A stretch of DNA of 64,000 bases from Thereva unica (Eukaryota; Arthropoda; Insecta; Diptera; Therevidae), in the NCBI GenBank assembly GCA_949987705.1, contig OX465281.1:100587248-100651247 (forward strand), in the 5' to 3' direction. The position numbers and the translations under genes are program-made. Position 1 is the first letter of the stretch. Every line of letters starts with the position of its first letter. The notes below the pieces were generated by a model. That model was not told the DNA's origin. It did not search any database and saw only the letters and a list, made by a program, of their open reading frames with translations. Positions 55,401-64,000 of the stretch are shown here, one piece after another.

Positions 55401-56486
55401 CACCGTCATCACGAAACTGTACTTAATGAACTTAAGCAAATTTACTGTATATCTCGACTTCGAGTGGCGCTGAAATCAATTCGAAGAAAATGTCAGGTGT
55501 GTAAAATAAAAGATGCGTCGCCATTGATGCCGAGAATGGCAGATTTGCCTCCAGCACGTTTGGCAACCTTTACTAGGCCATTTTCATATGTTGGAATAGA
55601 CTATTTTGGGCCACTATATGTTTCCTTCGGACGACGCCGAGAGAAAAGATGGGGAGTAGTCATTACATGTTTAACGACAAGAGCTGTGCATATTGAAATT
55701 GCCCACTCTCTTTCAACTGATTCGTGTATCATATGTATCAGAAAGCTCATGGCTAGAAGAGGTGTTCCTATTGAAATCTACTCGGATAACGGTACGAATT
55801 TTCGCGGCGCAGAAACTGAATTAGCTAAGGCGAGAAAATACATTGACGAAAATCAAATGGCTGCAGAGCTGAATTCACCACATACCGAATGGAAGTTTAA
55901 TCCTCCATGCGCACCTCACATGGGTGGCATTTGGGAACGGTTAGTGCGGTCCATTAAAAATGTATTAGCAGGTATCAAAATGCACACCAATCCAAATGAC
56001 GAAACACTACAAGGTATGATGGCAGAAGTAGAGAATATCCTCAACTCCAGACCGTTGACATACCTGAGCTTAGATCATCATGCGGAAGAAGCACTTACAC
56101 CCAATCATTTTTTGCTTGGTTCTTCAAACGGATTAAAGCCACTAGGACCTCTAAATGATGAGAGAAAAGTTGTAAGAAAGTGTTGGGAAAAATCCGAGCA
56201 ATTCGCTAACAAATTTTGGAGAAGATGGATAAATGAATACCTCCCAGAAATTACCAGAAGGTCGAAATGGTATAACTTCAGTCGACCTATAAAAGAAGGC
56301 GACATAGTTATTATTGCTAATGAAGATCAGCCACGAAACCATTGGCCAAAGGGAAGGGTACTTCAAGTAACAACGAGCAAAGACGGGCAGGTTAGAAGAG
56401 CGGTAGTAAAAACCATATCAGGAATATATGAAAGGCCTGCAGTAAAGCTAGCTGTTTTAGATGTCGCTGCCGATATAAACGAGTAA
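52485..56486 (+). CDS. pol: BEL-2 Pol: protease, RT, RNase H, integrase
   Basis: 1333 codons; the first ATG here is only where the frame reopens after the Jockey-type insert, since in an intact element gag runs straight in. Domains: aspartic protease FVDEGSSVTLI (D49); RT from ~330 with KPGKVRIVWDAAATFQGISL, VSGDIREMFHQI and YVDDWLQS (~467-474); RNase H beginning HTFVDASEQAF (~652); His/Cys integrase zinc region HHRHHETVL...CQVCK (~970-1005); integrase core VGIDYFGPLY (D~1037), YSDNGTNFRG (D~1100) and GGIWERLVRS (E~1150), i.e. D-x49-E as in BEL/Pao; C-terminal DUF5641 (~1240-1330, KFWRRW...KWYNFSRPIKEGDIVII). No stops and all catalytic residues seen. No envelope ORF follows. Confidence 0.95.
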   Translation: MLHKDEGVKSIDEALVSTHGEINKKILFRILPVTIYNGSIIVNTFAFVDEGSSVTLIQEDLANKLNLKGPTSPLCLTWTSDTQRIEENSRRVSFKISGGELSRHFNVTNVRTVTQLDLPNQTLSEDLKNKYLHLKNLPLPTYLNIKPTLLIGLDNWKIGVPLKVKEGGMDEPIAVKSRLGWSVYGPYDHDVPESQSQNFQGLHLCQCEQLDMTMHQEMKNYFKLDSIGIVRSEKALESKEIQRANEILQCTTCRKDNRYEVGLLWKVPNLSLPDNYDTARKRLECLERRLKREPKLKENMDNQMKQYTEKGYIRKLSASEIAANHSRKWYLPIFPVINIKKPGKVRIVWDAAATFQGISLNSCLLKGPDELSSLWEILLRFREKEIAVSGDIREMFHQILVREEDRQSQRFLWREDDKKDPDVYIMNVLTFGASCSPSIAQHIKNVNADQFSNTYPRATQAIKENHYVDDWLQSVDTEEEAMQLVREVKYVHTQAGFEMRNWISNSKKVKELNIEKKPGNKTFDKDSVMEKVLGMWWCTSADTLTFSLKYQENNEEILRGKKIPTKREMLKILMSIFDPLGLLANYMINLKILVQEVWRTGIDWDDELPNELVEKWQSWRSELPLVENISIARQYFNHEGKDKIYDEAELHTFVDASEQAFSAVAYVRIRLQEKFKCALIATKTRVAPLKYVSIPRLELEAAVLGSRLSRSIMKAHTIRFNKRYFWTDSKTVLSWLKSDHRKYKQFVGFRVGEILEDSDLSEWNWVPTALNVADEASKWQKTSAFNSSRWFDGPPFLLQSEEYWPTIKISETVEEIRTHSINHVRINENLIDIRRFSSWTKLRKAVAFVFRFIHNMLVKTKGTRFKSGPLQTGELSTAENRLYYLAQQELYPEESNILKYNKGKAIKELKKLPKRSLIYKLTPYMDENNIIRAHLRIDSAVETKETTRRPIILGRNHYITYLIMCHYHQRYHHRHHETVLNELKQIYCISRLRVALKSIRRKCQVCKIKDASPLMPRMADLPPARLATFTRPFSYVGIDYFGPLYVSFGRRREKRWGVVITCLTTRAVHIEIAHSLSTDSCIICIRKLMARRGVPIEIYSDNGTNFRGAETELAKARKYIDENQMAAELNSPHTEWKFNPPCAPHMGGIWERLVRSIKNVLAGIKMHTNPNDETLQGMMAEVENILNSRPLTYLSLDHHAEEALTPNHFLLGSSNGLKPLGPLNDERKVVRKCWEKSEQFANKFWRRWINEYLPEITRRSKWYNFSRPIKEGDIVIIANEDQPRNHWPKGRVLQVTTSKDGQVRRAVVKTISGIYERPAVKLAVLDVAADINE

Positions 56487-56521
56487 GCTGAATTAGTATA
56501 ATTCAACATACTGAGGGGGAG

Positions 56522-56801
56522 TGTAAGCGACACTTAGAAAATAAATAGAATTAAAATTTGTATTACTTAAACGGAGACATCCAAGTATGCACAAAACTTG
56601 ACTAAAACAAACAAAGTACACTTGACAAGGACTTTGGAAAACGACGTGGAACAGGACGGACTAAAAAGTAAGGATTTAATTTTGTATTGTTAGTTGTTTG
56701 GAATTATTTTAATTTGGAATATTTATTAGAATTTATAGCATATCAAGAAAGGAAATAAATATCCTGAACCAATAGCTGAAGTTTTGAATACGTCTTCCAC
56801 A
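56522..56801 (+). repeat. BEL-2 3' LTR
   Basis: 280 bp, read as identical to the 5' LTR, preceded by the purine tract GAGGGGGAG and followed by target duplication ATAGT (56802-56806). Confidence 0.95.
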
Positions 56802-56806
56802 ATAGT

Positions 56807-58383
56807 TCTTTTTTCAACATGCATTAATTTAGCAACAGCGCCATTTGCTAAGCAATTTAACAATTCGATGTTCGCTGTAAACAAGGCCGGTGCTTGGGTT
56901 TCTTGCGCCGGTGCACTATGCCATATTACGCCCTAATCTGATCATTTTTTAACACCGTGAAGGATTAAAAGATTTCATAAGAAGTTTCACTAAGGTCAAC
57001 ATCAAGCCAATAAAAATCTGCTGAAAAAGTCGTGTGCGGAGAAGAGAGTAGGACAGGACGATGAGGTGGGCAGATTTTTTTAACCTCCTGAATTATTTCA
57101 CTGAATTTTTGAATTAACTTTTTGACAGTTGTGTGGTTTTTGTTGTTTTTTGCCTCCCTTTTGTTTGGAAAAGAAAAGAAAAAGAATGGCAGAAGTGAGA
57201 ATTAAAATTACAAGCAACAACAAGCTAAAGCATTCGAACGTATAGTTCGTTGGAAAAGTTGGCTCTCGATGGGTTTTCCCATGAGACTCTTAACCGAATT
57301 TCAAAACGGAATAGACGATTACAGATAATTTTTTTGGTTGGCCCGTGTGAAACTGGCCAAATTAATTTGTTAGACAGTAAAGAAACAAACAAAAAAGAGC
57401 AATTAAAGAGGAGTACTCGACACAAGGAATTTTGTTCTCATTTCTTTATTTACCTCTTTAAACATTCAGACATTCAGAATTTAAAAGTGCAGCAGTAGCG
57501 CCCTGAAGTTTATTTCGAACTTTAGTTTTTAAGTAAAATCGCGAGTAACATTACTTGAGTAAAATTTTATGAAAACCTCGAAGCTCAAATCTCGGGAAAC
57601 TTCCTGCACGAGGAGGAGTAAAATTTGCGGGATTTTTCTTGGATGAGAAAGTACAGTACAGTACAATATGTAATTTTTTGCAACAGTGAGAACACTATTC
57701 AACAATTTTTTTCTAAGTTTCAAGTTTTTTTAAATTCTTAATTTCTGAAACTGCGCCCCGACAAATTGCGCCCGGTGCAAGTGCACCATTCGCACCTATG
57801 AAAGTGCCACCCCTGGATGTAAACAAATAAAAAACATTCTGCACAAATACAGTTTCATAATGCAAGCATGCAGTAAAAATGAGGAAGATTTTGTGTAATA
57901 TAACGAGTACAAAAGGTTTCACAAGGGCCGACAGCCAGCCAAGATAAATCTTCTGACTGAGTCGACGTTTCTAGGCCTTGGAAACTCGCGCACAGGCCCG
58001 CTGGCCCAGCCAGCTACATTATAAAGTTACATTAACTGTATTAATTCTTTGATTTATTTACTAATGATTTGGCCTCTCTCATATAATCTTAAGTTTGTAG
58101 TCTATTTAGGACTTTAGTTTAAAAGCCACCTTGCACCCCCCTCCTGGCGCCCATGCCGCTGGGATCGGACGTGCAGCAGAGTGTGCACCGTACACGGGCA
58201 GCACTTTCAGAGGGCGGCAAACACAACAATCTCGTCATCGAAGTAATTTTCATCATTTGCACCTATTTGTCTTTATAATGACCTAACAATTCCAGCTATA
58301 TCTCCTTAAAAAATAAACAGATAAACCAAAAATGGGTGCGGGTTCAAACCACTTAAGAATGATCGATATCTGAAAATAGTACA
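56807..58383. other. no gene recognised
   Basis: Scattered GCGCC-GGTGCA motifs (56910, 57770) hint at an old repeat. The 82-codon frame at 57250-57498 has no motif. Confidence 0.4.
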
Positions 58384-58696
58384 GTATAAGGTAGTGATTC
58401 CTAACAGGTGAGCCGCGGCTCACTAGGGGCCGTTAGAACTTTTGCCGAGGGCCGCCAACAACTAATGAGTTTTCATTAATTGTGAAGTTTGAATGTTATA
58501 TAAATAGATAAGGCATTAATAAAGTTATGCTTTGTATTTATTATGTAAAAAAATAAAATAATAATATAAAAATCAATTTATTCATAGGTATGTAATTTAA
58601 TAAATATAAATTTGTTAAAAAATGGGGTTCACTAACAAATTTTGAAATATTTGGTGGGCCGCGAGTATAAAAAGGTTAAGAGCCACTGGTATAAGG
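58384..58696. mobile_element. hAT-type MITE, 297 bp, exact 8-bp target duplication
   Basis: Element 58392-58688 starts TAGTGATTCCTAACAGGTGA and ends GGTTAAGAGCCACTG, the classical hAT CAGTGRTTCTYAACC style. It is flanked by GTATAAGG on both sides (58384-58391, 58689-58696). Both ends carry a GCCGCGG/GGGCCGCG motif. The interior is AT-rich and non-coding. Confidence 0.9.
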
Positions 58697-59100
58697 ACAG
58701 AGAATGTGAAATTAAATTCCAAAGATAGAAATCAAATTTATTCTGTAAAAAAATATGTTTTTAGTTTGAAATGAACTAATAAGGAATAGTAGATTGTTCT
58801 ACAAGTTAAGTAAAATGATGAAGTGAGTGTAAATATTTAAATTTAAACGAGCTGGAACTTTTTTGTTCAGTTTTTTTTTTTTTTTTGTAAAATCAATATG
58901 TTCGGAGTTATAGTGCTTCAAACTTCATACATCACTATCTTTGCACTATATTTCTTTAATGATTAACTCTACATAAAGTATATAAAACTAGATCATTTTT
59001 AATAGTCGTTACCACTCGTAGTTAAATTTTTGAACTTGAAAAAAAAAAACTGAAAAAATTAGAACCGAAAATCGTGAAATTTTGCATTCACTCATGACAT

Positions 59101-59283
59101 TTCCCGCATCGACAAGTCATACGGGTTAAAAATCAATGCGGAAAAGACCAACCGTGCCGCAGACTGGAGAATCCAGGGATCGGCACCGAAGAAAACATGG
59201 CTAAAGAATATCGAGGATGGCCTAAGAATCAACGATTATCAGTTACCGAGGCTCTGTATCAAATCTGTATTGAGTTCGTGATT
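59101..59283 (+). pseudogene. small non-LTR RT relic
   Basis: Reads IDKSYGLKINAEKTN (RT motif D region), directly followed by KKTWLKNIEDGLRI, a block that normally lies far downstream near the polyprotein C-terminus. A large internal deletion therefore joined them. Stops follow. Family not resolvable. Confidence 0.55.
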
Positions 59284-59504
59284 TGAAACATTTCAAATAT
59301 GATAATTGACATAACTTTAGACTATAACTTACATAAGTCATAACCATTTTTCATTTTGGTAAGCTTTTGATGTACTGTGTTTATATGTTAGATGTAATTA
59401 ATAAATTGTATATAATATTTCAGCTGACGGTGACATACATTTTAAATGTCGAAACGTCCGATTGTTAAATTATGTTTAAATAAATAAATTAGAGGGGTGT
59501 CCTA

Positions 59505-59912
59505 AGGCCCACCAATTGTTTCAATTATTACTGGAAATTTATAAATTATAATTTCTGCAAAATCCATGAAGGTTCACTGAAAAAATCCAAAATTGTAACC
59601 AAAATCTCAGTTTTTTAAGTTTTTTATGTGTTATGTCTGCAGATTCATATTGTAACCGCTGATAGCCAATATCTAACGAAAAGCCTGTATTTTTTTGGTT
59701 GGGTCTATACGTACCGAGATATACGCATCTATATTTAGAAAGAACGTCCAAAATGGTAAATTTTTCACAAAATGGCCGATATCATATGTAGTGGCGGTGG
59801 ACTAGATGTCCATTTCGTATAGTATTTGATGTAACTAACAAGTTCAAAAAAATGTTTGAGACTGGAGACAATTCCTTTTTCACTAAAACTTGATGCTTAT
59901 CTGACTCAACCA
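59505..59912 (-). repeat. repeat X, diverged inverted copy
   Basis: The reverse complement matches 44810-45130: GAGTCAGATAAGCATCAA, GTGAAAAAGGAATTG, CTATACGAAATGGAC and TTCTTTCTAAATATAGATGC with CGTATATCTCGG. Much more diverged than the 50.0-kb copy. The frame at 59539-59751 (minus) corresponds to the 44868-45059 frame but is poorly kept, so coding is doubtful. Confidence 0.75.
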
Positions 59913-60002
59913 TAATTTATAATAAAATATTTTTTTATGTTACGTTTTTAATAATACAATAATTTTTCATATTGTGTTTGTTTATTTTCATTGATTTTTT
60001 AA

Positions 60003-61490
60003 CTTCACAGTATAGGGAAGTTATTGTAATCGGTCCGAAAATCGAAATCGAAGTTTTCAACGTATTTTCATTTTTCAAGGTCCCAAGAACATTTTAAGCA
60101 AAAATTTAAGAGGAAGTATGTGTGTGTGTGCGTAGGTATGTGGTCATTTTTTCCTGCAGGATATCGCGCTAACCAAAAAAGACTTCGTTGAGACGTCTTC
60201 GAAGAATATTAAACAAAACATGATCTGAAAAAATTTTCATAAAATTTGCCAAACCGTTTTTTTTTGTTTAAACGACCTTCCCTGAAAAAAATTTCATAAC
60301 ATTCGGCGGGCCTTTTTTTGCTTAAGTGGAAAAGCTTCGGAAAAGTGTCAGAAGGATAAGTTTTGCTAATATCTAATAAACTCGATGGGATGAGACACGT
60401 TCTAAACGTAGTGATCTTTTCTCTATTCTACACAGCGATAGCTTTCCAACAAAACATCACTTGTCAAAATCTGACAACCTTTAAAAATCGTGCAAAAATT
60501 TCGTTACGCTTTACAAACATTACGAATTTTTGAGGCCTTGGACTAGAACGTTTTTGACGGGGAATTGTTTTCTACACGTGATCGAGTTACAGGAAATTGC
60601 GGTTCATCCCGGAATTTCCAATAGTTACCAAAAAATTTGTTCTTTTTGGTTTGACCACTGACATATAATAATGGACTGCTCATCTGAAATTATTCCATAC
60701 AAATCGATGGCACCCAAAAGTATAGTTGTCGCACTCATCCATAGACCCCCAAACTGACAAGTAAAAACAGACCTGATTTTATATTTTCCCTTTTGCACTA
60801 GTGATGTTTATATCTTTTGCTCTTTTCCCCATAGACCCCCGGATTTTGACATACAGAATGTCAGTTGCTAAAACAGGCGTTAAGAACTTAAATCAGATAC
60901 ACATAAAATTTGGAAATTAATGAAAAAAAGGCATTTTAAAAGGTGAAAAAGTGAAAATAGTGTTAATTTTTTTAAACAAAATATTTGTGTTATTTTAATG
61001 TTTTAAGTACGTATTTAAAAAAATGTAAATTTCAAAAGTGATTCCGGTGTTTACATGGAGTGAAAAAAGGTTTGTAGCCTATGGAACAAATTGGTGCCAT
61101 GAAAAATTTCTCATGAGCTGTCCATTCTATATGTCAGTGGGTTTGACAAGTACTCCGGAGAGCTTTGGAGTTGCCACATGAAGGCATTCTTTTCCCTGTT
61201 TATCAGCGGCGCTCAATACGAATTTGAACACCCGCTTTAGTGTAGCGAACGACTTACGAAGTATTCTCTAGAAAAATCTTTTAGATTAACTGCTATTATA
61301 GTTATTTTAAATAGATTCTGTCAGGATTACTTTGTCATCAGTTCTGACACTAGTCAATTTCCCACTAGTGCTAAACGTATTACATACGTACGTATTGTGA
61401 GAAGTATGTTTATTCCATCTACTTTGATCATACTGGGAAGTTGATGGTGTGGACCGAAGGGTCAAACCCATATCCCAACTAGTTTTATTA
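60003..61490 (+). repeat. family A repeat, fullest copy, interrupted by a MITE
   Basis: Left end AACTTCACAGTATAGGGAAG and TTATTGTAATCGGTCCGAAA; landmarks TTTTAAGCAAAAATTTA and a GT-rich run; only about one tandem unit; then the right half (GAGAGCTTTGGAGTTGCC) to CATACTGGGAAGTTG and GGACCGAAGGGTCAAACCC. Without the inserted MITE it is about 1.0 kb. It defines both ends of the family: AACTTCCCAGTAT is present at the left end and inverted near the right end. Confidence 0.75.
60648..61147. mobile_element. 484-bp MITE with CACTGACATATA termini, 8-bp duplication
   Basis: Element 60656-61139 has imperfect inverted ends CACTGACATATAATAATGGA / CACTGACATATAGAATGGAC, flanked by exact GGTTTGAC (60648-60655, 61140-61147). 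An 8-bp duplication suggests hAT-like or P-like integration; the CACTG start is unusual for hAT. It contains two CCATAGACCCCC motifs. Family A continues in register after it. Confidence 0.85.
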
Positions 61491-63030
61491 TTATTTTTCT
61501 TATTAATATTTTTGAATTAAATTTATTTGTATTTTGTCTTAAATGAATTTTTCATTTATGTTTCAACACTAATCGTTCCTCCTAATTATCATTTCACCAA
61601 TAATTCGTAATAGTTGTAATTTTTCCCGGTTTCCCGGGAAAAATGAATAGAGCTTTCCCGTTTCCAGGAACAAAAATATTCCGGAAAATGTGACTCTCTA
61701 GATAGGCCCCATAAGAAAGAAACATTGAAATGTGTAAGGCTAGGAATCTGCAATCTAAAACCCTGGAATTTGAGTTAATAAATAAAACTTGGGTCGGCGA
61801 CATTGTAGATGGCAACCTAGGGGCCAGACAATTATCAGAGATGTAATTTTTCTGAATTTTCTCCCTCCCTGACTCCAAGCATCATACATCACAGTCAAAA
61901 GCCCATTTTTAAATATTGAATTAGTATAATCCTTTTATTTTTTTGTCCCTCAGGATTAATAATATCCTTTGACTAGAGCATTAATAATAAAACTGGGGTT
62001 CTAGCATATCTTCTTGAGATTATACTAGCAGCTGAAAAAGACTATTATTAAATAAGGAATATTGGTTTAAGGCTTATTTCAGAAAAATACCCATAAGTTT
62101 ATCACAGGCAATGCCGTTCAGATCTTAAGGCCTATTCACACACATCAGTCACGTCACACTTCAGTCACTGAATCAGATAGAATCATCGCCGTTCTGTCCC
62201 AGTCAAAAAGATGACTGTAGTCACATAATGTCCATCAGTTTTTTTAGTTCATTCTGTCAAGTGTCATATCTAGCTATTTTTGTGATGGAGTGAGTGGAGT
62301 GGAGACTTATTAACCGACTTCCACAAAACCGATATTGCTCAAACTGGATTTATATGGAAGTCAGATTCGTGTGCAGAATATAGATTTGATGTTTATGTGT
62401 TGCGTTTAAGACGGGTAAAAATTATGCAGAAGTAACACGTAAATTACAACAACAATACTGTGGAAAAGAGATGTCGCCAAAAACAGTCGAGAATGGAAAC
62501 GACTAGAGAATGGAGTTCGAGACCCAACGGTACCGGACAGCGGTGTATCTGTTGCCGGGATGTCCCGCTCGGACCGCCAGCTAACGGATCCAAAAGAAGA
62601 AGAATATGGTGGAAAATAGGAAAGTGCATTAGTAGTCTTCTTTTTACAAATTGAATTGCAATACATTCTGTTTGTGAATCACGTTAATCGAACTGTTATC
62701 AGTGATTTTTTTCAATTATTTTGCTGAAAGTGATTGTGTTTTTTTGTGGACATTTTTATTCAAGTGCATTTGACCAAACAATTTTCATTTTCATTTTCAT
62801 TTCATTTTACTTTATTGTGATATTGTACATCAAGATTACAATAATCTTATGACGCTAAAAGCGTATATACTTAAAAATAGATAAAGGGAGATAGTATAAT
62901 TTATAAAGTTAAATAGTTAAACATAAAGTTAAATAGTTAAACATAAAATATTCAACAAAAAACTGAAACAATTTAGACCATTATTTCTGAGAAGAGCATT
63001 CTGCAGTGTTACAACGAGAGGCGTGTAATT
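61491..63030. other. no gene recognised
   Basis: AT-rich sequence. The segment 62458-62622 holds a short plus-strand frame (LWKRDVAKNSREWKRLENGV) vaguely like the end of a non-LTR polyprotein but too short to assign. A local direct duplication of AAAGTTAAATAGTTAAACAT lies at about 62910-62946. Confidence 0.4.
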
Positions 63031-63895
63031 TGTTAACTTCCCAGTATAGGAAGTTATTGTAATCGGTCGAAAATCGAAATCGAAAATTTCAACGTATTTT
63101 CATCTTTCAAGGTCCCAGGAGCATTTTAAGCAAAAAATTGGGAGGAAGTATGTGTGTGTGTGTATGTGCGTATGGATGTGGTCATTTTTTCCTGCACGAT
63201 ATCGCGCGAACCAAAACTGATATCGACTTCGTTGAGGTGTCGTTCGAAGCGTATTAACCGAGATATGATCTGAAAAGGTTTTCATGAAATTCGGTTAAGC
63301 CGTTTTTTTGTTTAAGCGACGTAAGTGATTTTTGTACCTGCATGATATCGCCCGAACCACGAAAGATATTGACTTACTTGAGGTGCCGTTCGAAGCGTAT
63401 TAGCGACAATATAATCTGAAAAGATTTTTATAATATTCGGTCCAGCGGTTTTTTGGTTTAAATGACTTAAGTGTTTTTTATACCTGCACGATATCGCGCG
63501 AACTATAAAAGATATCGACTTAGTTGACGTGCCGTTCGAAGAGTATTAACCAAAACTGATATCGACTTCGTTGAGGTGTCGTTCGAAGCGTATTAACCGA
63601 AATATGATCTGAAAAGATTTTCATAAAATTCGGTCCAGCCGTTTTTTGTTTAAGCGGCGTAAGTGATTTTTGTACCTGCACGATATCGCCCGAACCACGA
63701 AAGATATTCACTTACTTGAGGTGCCGTTCGAAGCGTATTAGCGACAATATAATCTGAAAAGATTTTTATAATATTCGGTCCAGCGGTTTTTGGTTTAAAT
63801 GACTTAAGTGATTTTTGTACCTGCACGATACCGCGCGAACTAAAAACTATATCGACTTCATTGAGGAGCCGAAAAACATTAATACATCAATTTTA
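63031..63895 (+). repeat. family A repeat, left half with expanded tandem units
   Basis: Left hairpin AACTTCCC-AGTATA-GGAAGTT and TTGTAATCGGTC, a GT-rich run (63150-63178), then units opening GATATCGCGCGAACC/GATATCGCCCGAACC (from about 63199). A two-unit block (63211-63547) is repeated almost exactly from 63548, so a ~337-bp higher-order period is superimposed on the ~150-bp unit. The right half is absent. Confidence 0.8.
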
Positions 63896-64000
63896 TATAC
63901 ATTTTCGTCATCCTAATCTTGTAAGTGCGCACATTTAGTTTGACATTTTAGCGAAAATATTGATAAACAATTGTGAGAAATTCTCGGTATTATAGATATA

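Larger units (their letters stand above)
48078..56806 (+). mobile_element. BEL/Pao-type LTR retrotransposon BEL-2, young, with internal duplication
   Basis: LTRs 48083-48362 and 56522-56801 (280 bp each) read as identical, start TG, end CA and are flanked by ATAGT on both sides. Order: PHD-finger leader ORF, gag with zinc knuckles, protease start; a 779-bp copy of upstream flank; second partial gag (interrupted by a 1034-bp Jockey-type insertion); complete pol; purine tract GAGGGGGAG (56513-56521). LTR identity implies recent integration. The duplicated, interrupted gag makes this copy non-functional, but it could be mobilised by intact relatives. Confidence 0.95.

Noticed and set aside
52485..56486. 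Endogenous retrovirus with envelope
   Set aside because: Domain order and the DUF5641 C-terminus are BEL/Pao. No envelope-like frame lies between the pol stop (56486) and the purine tract (56513).
62406..62666. 86-codon minus-strand frame
   Set aside because: No motif. The plus strand shows a weak resemblance to a non-LTR C-terminus, too short to call either way.

Overview
The window is a piece of an AT-rich animal genome, most likely an insect. BEL/Pao LTR retrotransposons, RTE-, Jockey/CR1- and I/LOA-type non-LTR elements, a Helitron, PIF/Harbinger and hAT-type miniature elements and long AT-rich spacers occur together. I found no convincing host protein-coding gene, rRNA, CRISPR array or bacterial-type operon. 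It reads as a heavily nested intergenic or heterochromatin-like transposon landfill.

Layout. 1-9740: a tRNA-like (SINE-type) fragment at the edge; an inverted-repeat-bounded block (2078-5588) holding a palindromic MITE, a ~120-bp satellite with 3-monomer higher-order structure and a TTTAA-flanked element; a 5'-truncated RTE-type element with a 12-bp target duplication (7397-8175); a very decayed Jockey/CR1-type copy (8821-9420). 9740-21721: an old BEL/Pao element (BEL-1). Its 5' LTR is swollen to 3.6 kb by a foldback repeat, a reverse-transcriptase remnant and a PIF/Harbinger derivative; its pol is broken by an antisense non-LTR element; its 3' LTR carries a hAT-type MITE with 8-bp duplications. 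22069-23160: one copy of an abundant tandem-unit repeat, called family A here (8 copies in the window). 23461-31790: a nest of a decayed RTE-type element, a TIR element, a Helitron-like element and, inside that, an I/LOA-type element with an intact 1069-codon ORF.

31790-42500 is mostly featureless AT-rich DNA with two family A copies and a curious pair of tandem hairpin units (36.55-36.83 kb). 42514-44278 is a MULE-like element with 472-bp inverted arms around four ~151-bp tandem units and a 9-bp target duplication. 46543-47507 is a TA-flanked element built from GTCGGGTGGAGTGGGAA motifs. 48078-56806 is a young BEL/Pao element (BEL-2) with 280-bp LTRs that read as identical, a 5-bp duplication, a PHD-finger leader ORF joined to gag through a candidate -1 slip site, and a 1333-codon pol ORF. 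BEL-2 carries a partial gag duplication whose two halves are separated by a 779-bp copy of flanking DNA that lies 5.2 kb upstream. 58384-64000 holds a hAT-type MITE, a repeat-X copy, two family A copies and another 8-bp-duplication MITE.

There is no cooperative pathway. The genes seen are selfish-element genes: capsid/nucleocapsid, protease, RT, RNase H, integrase, endonuclease. The structural history (nesting order, target duplications, a templated duplication) is the main biological content.
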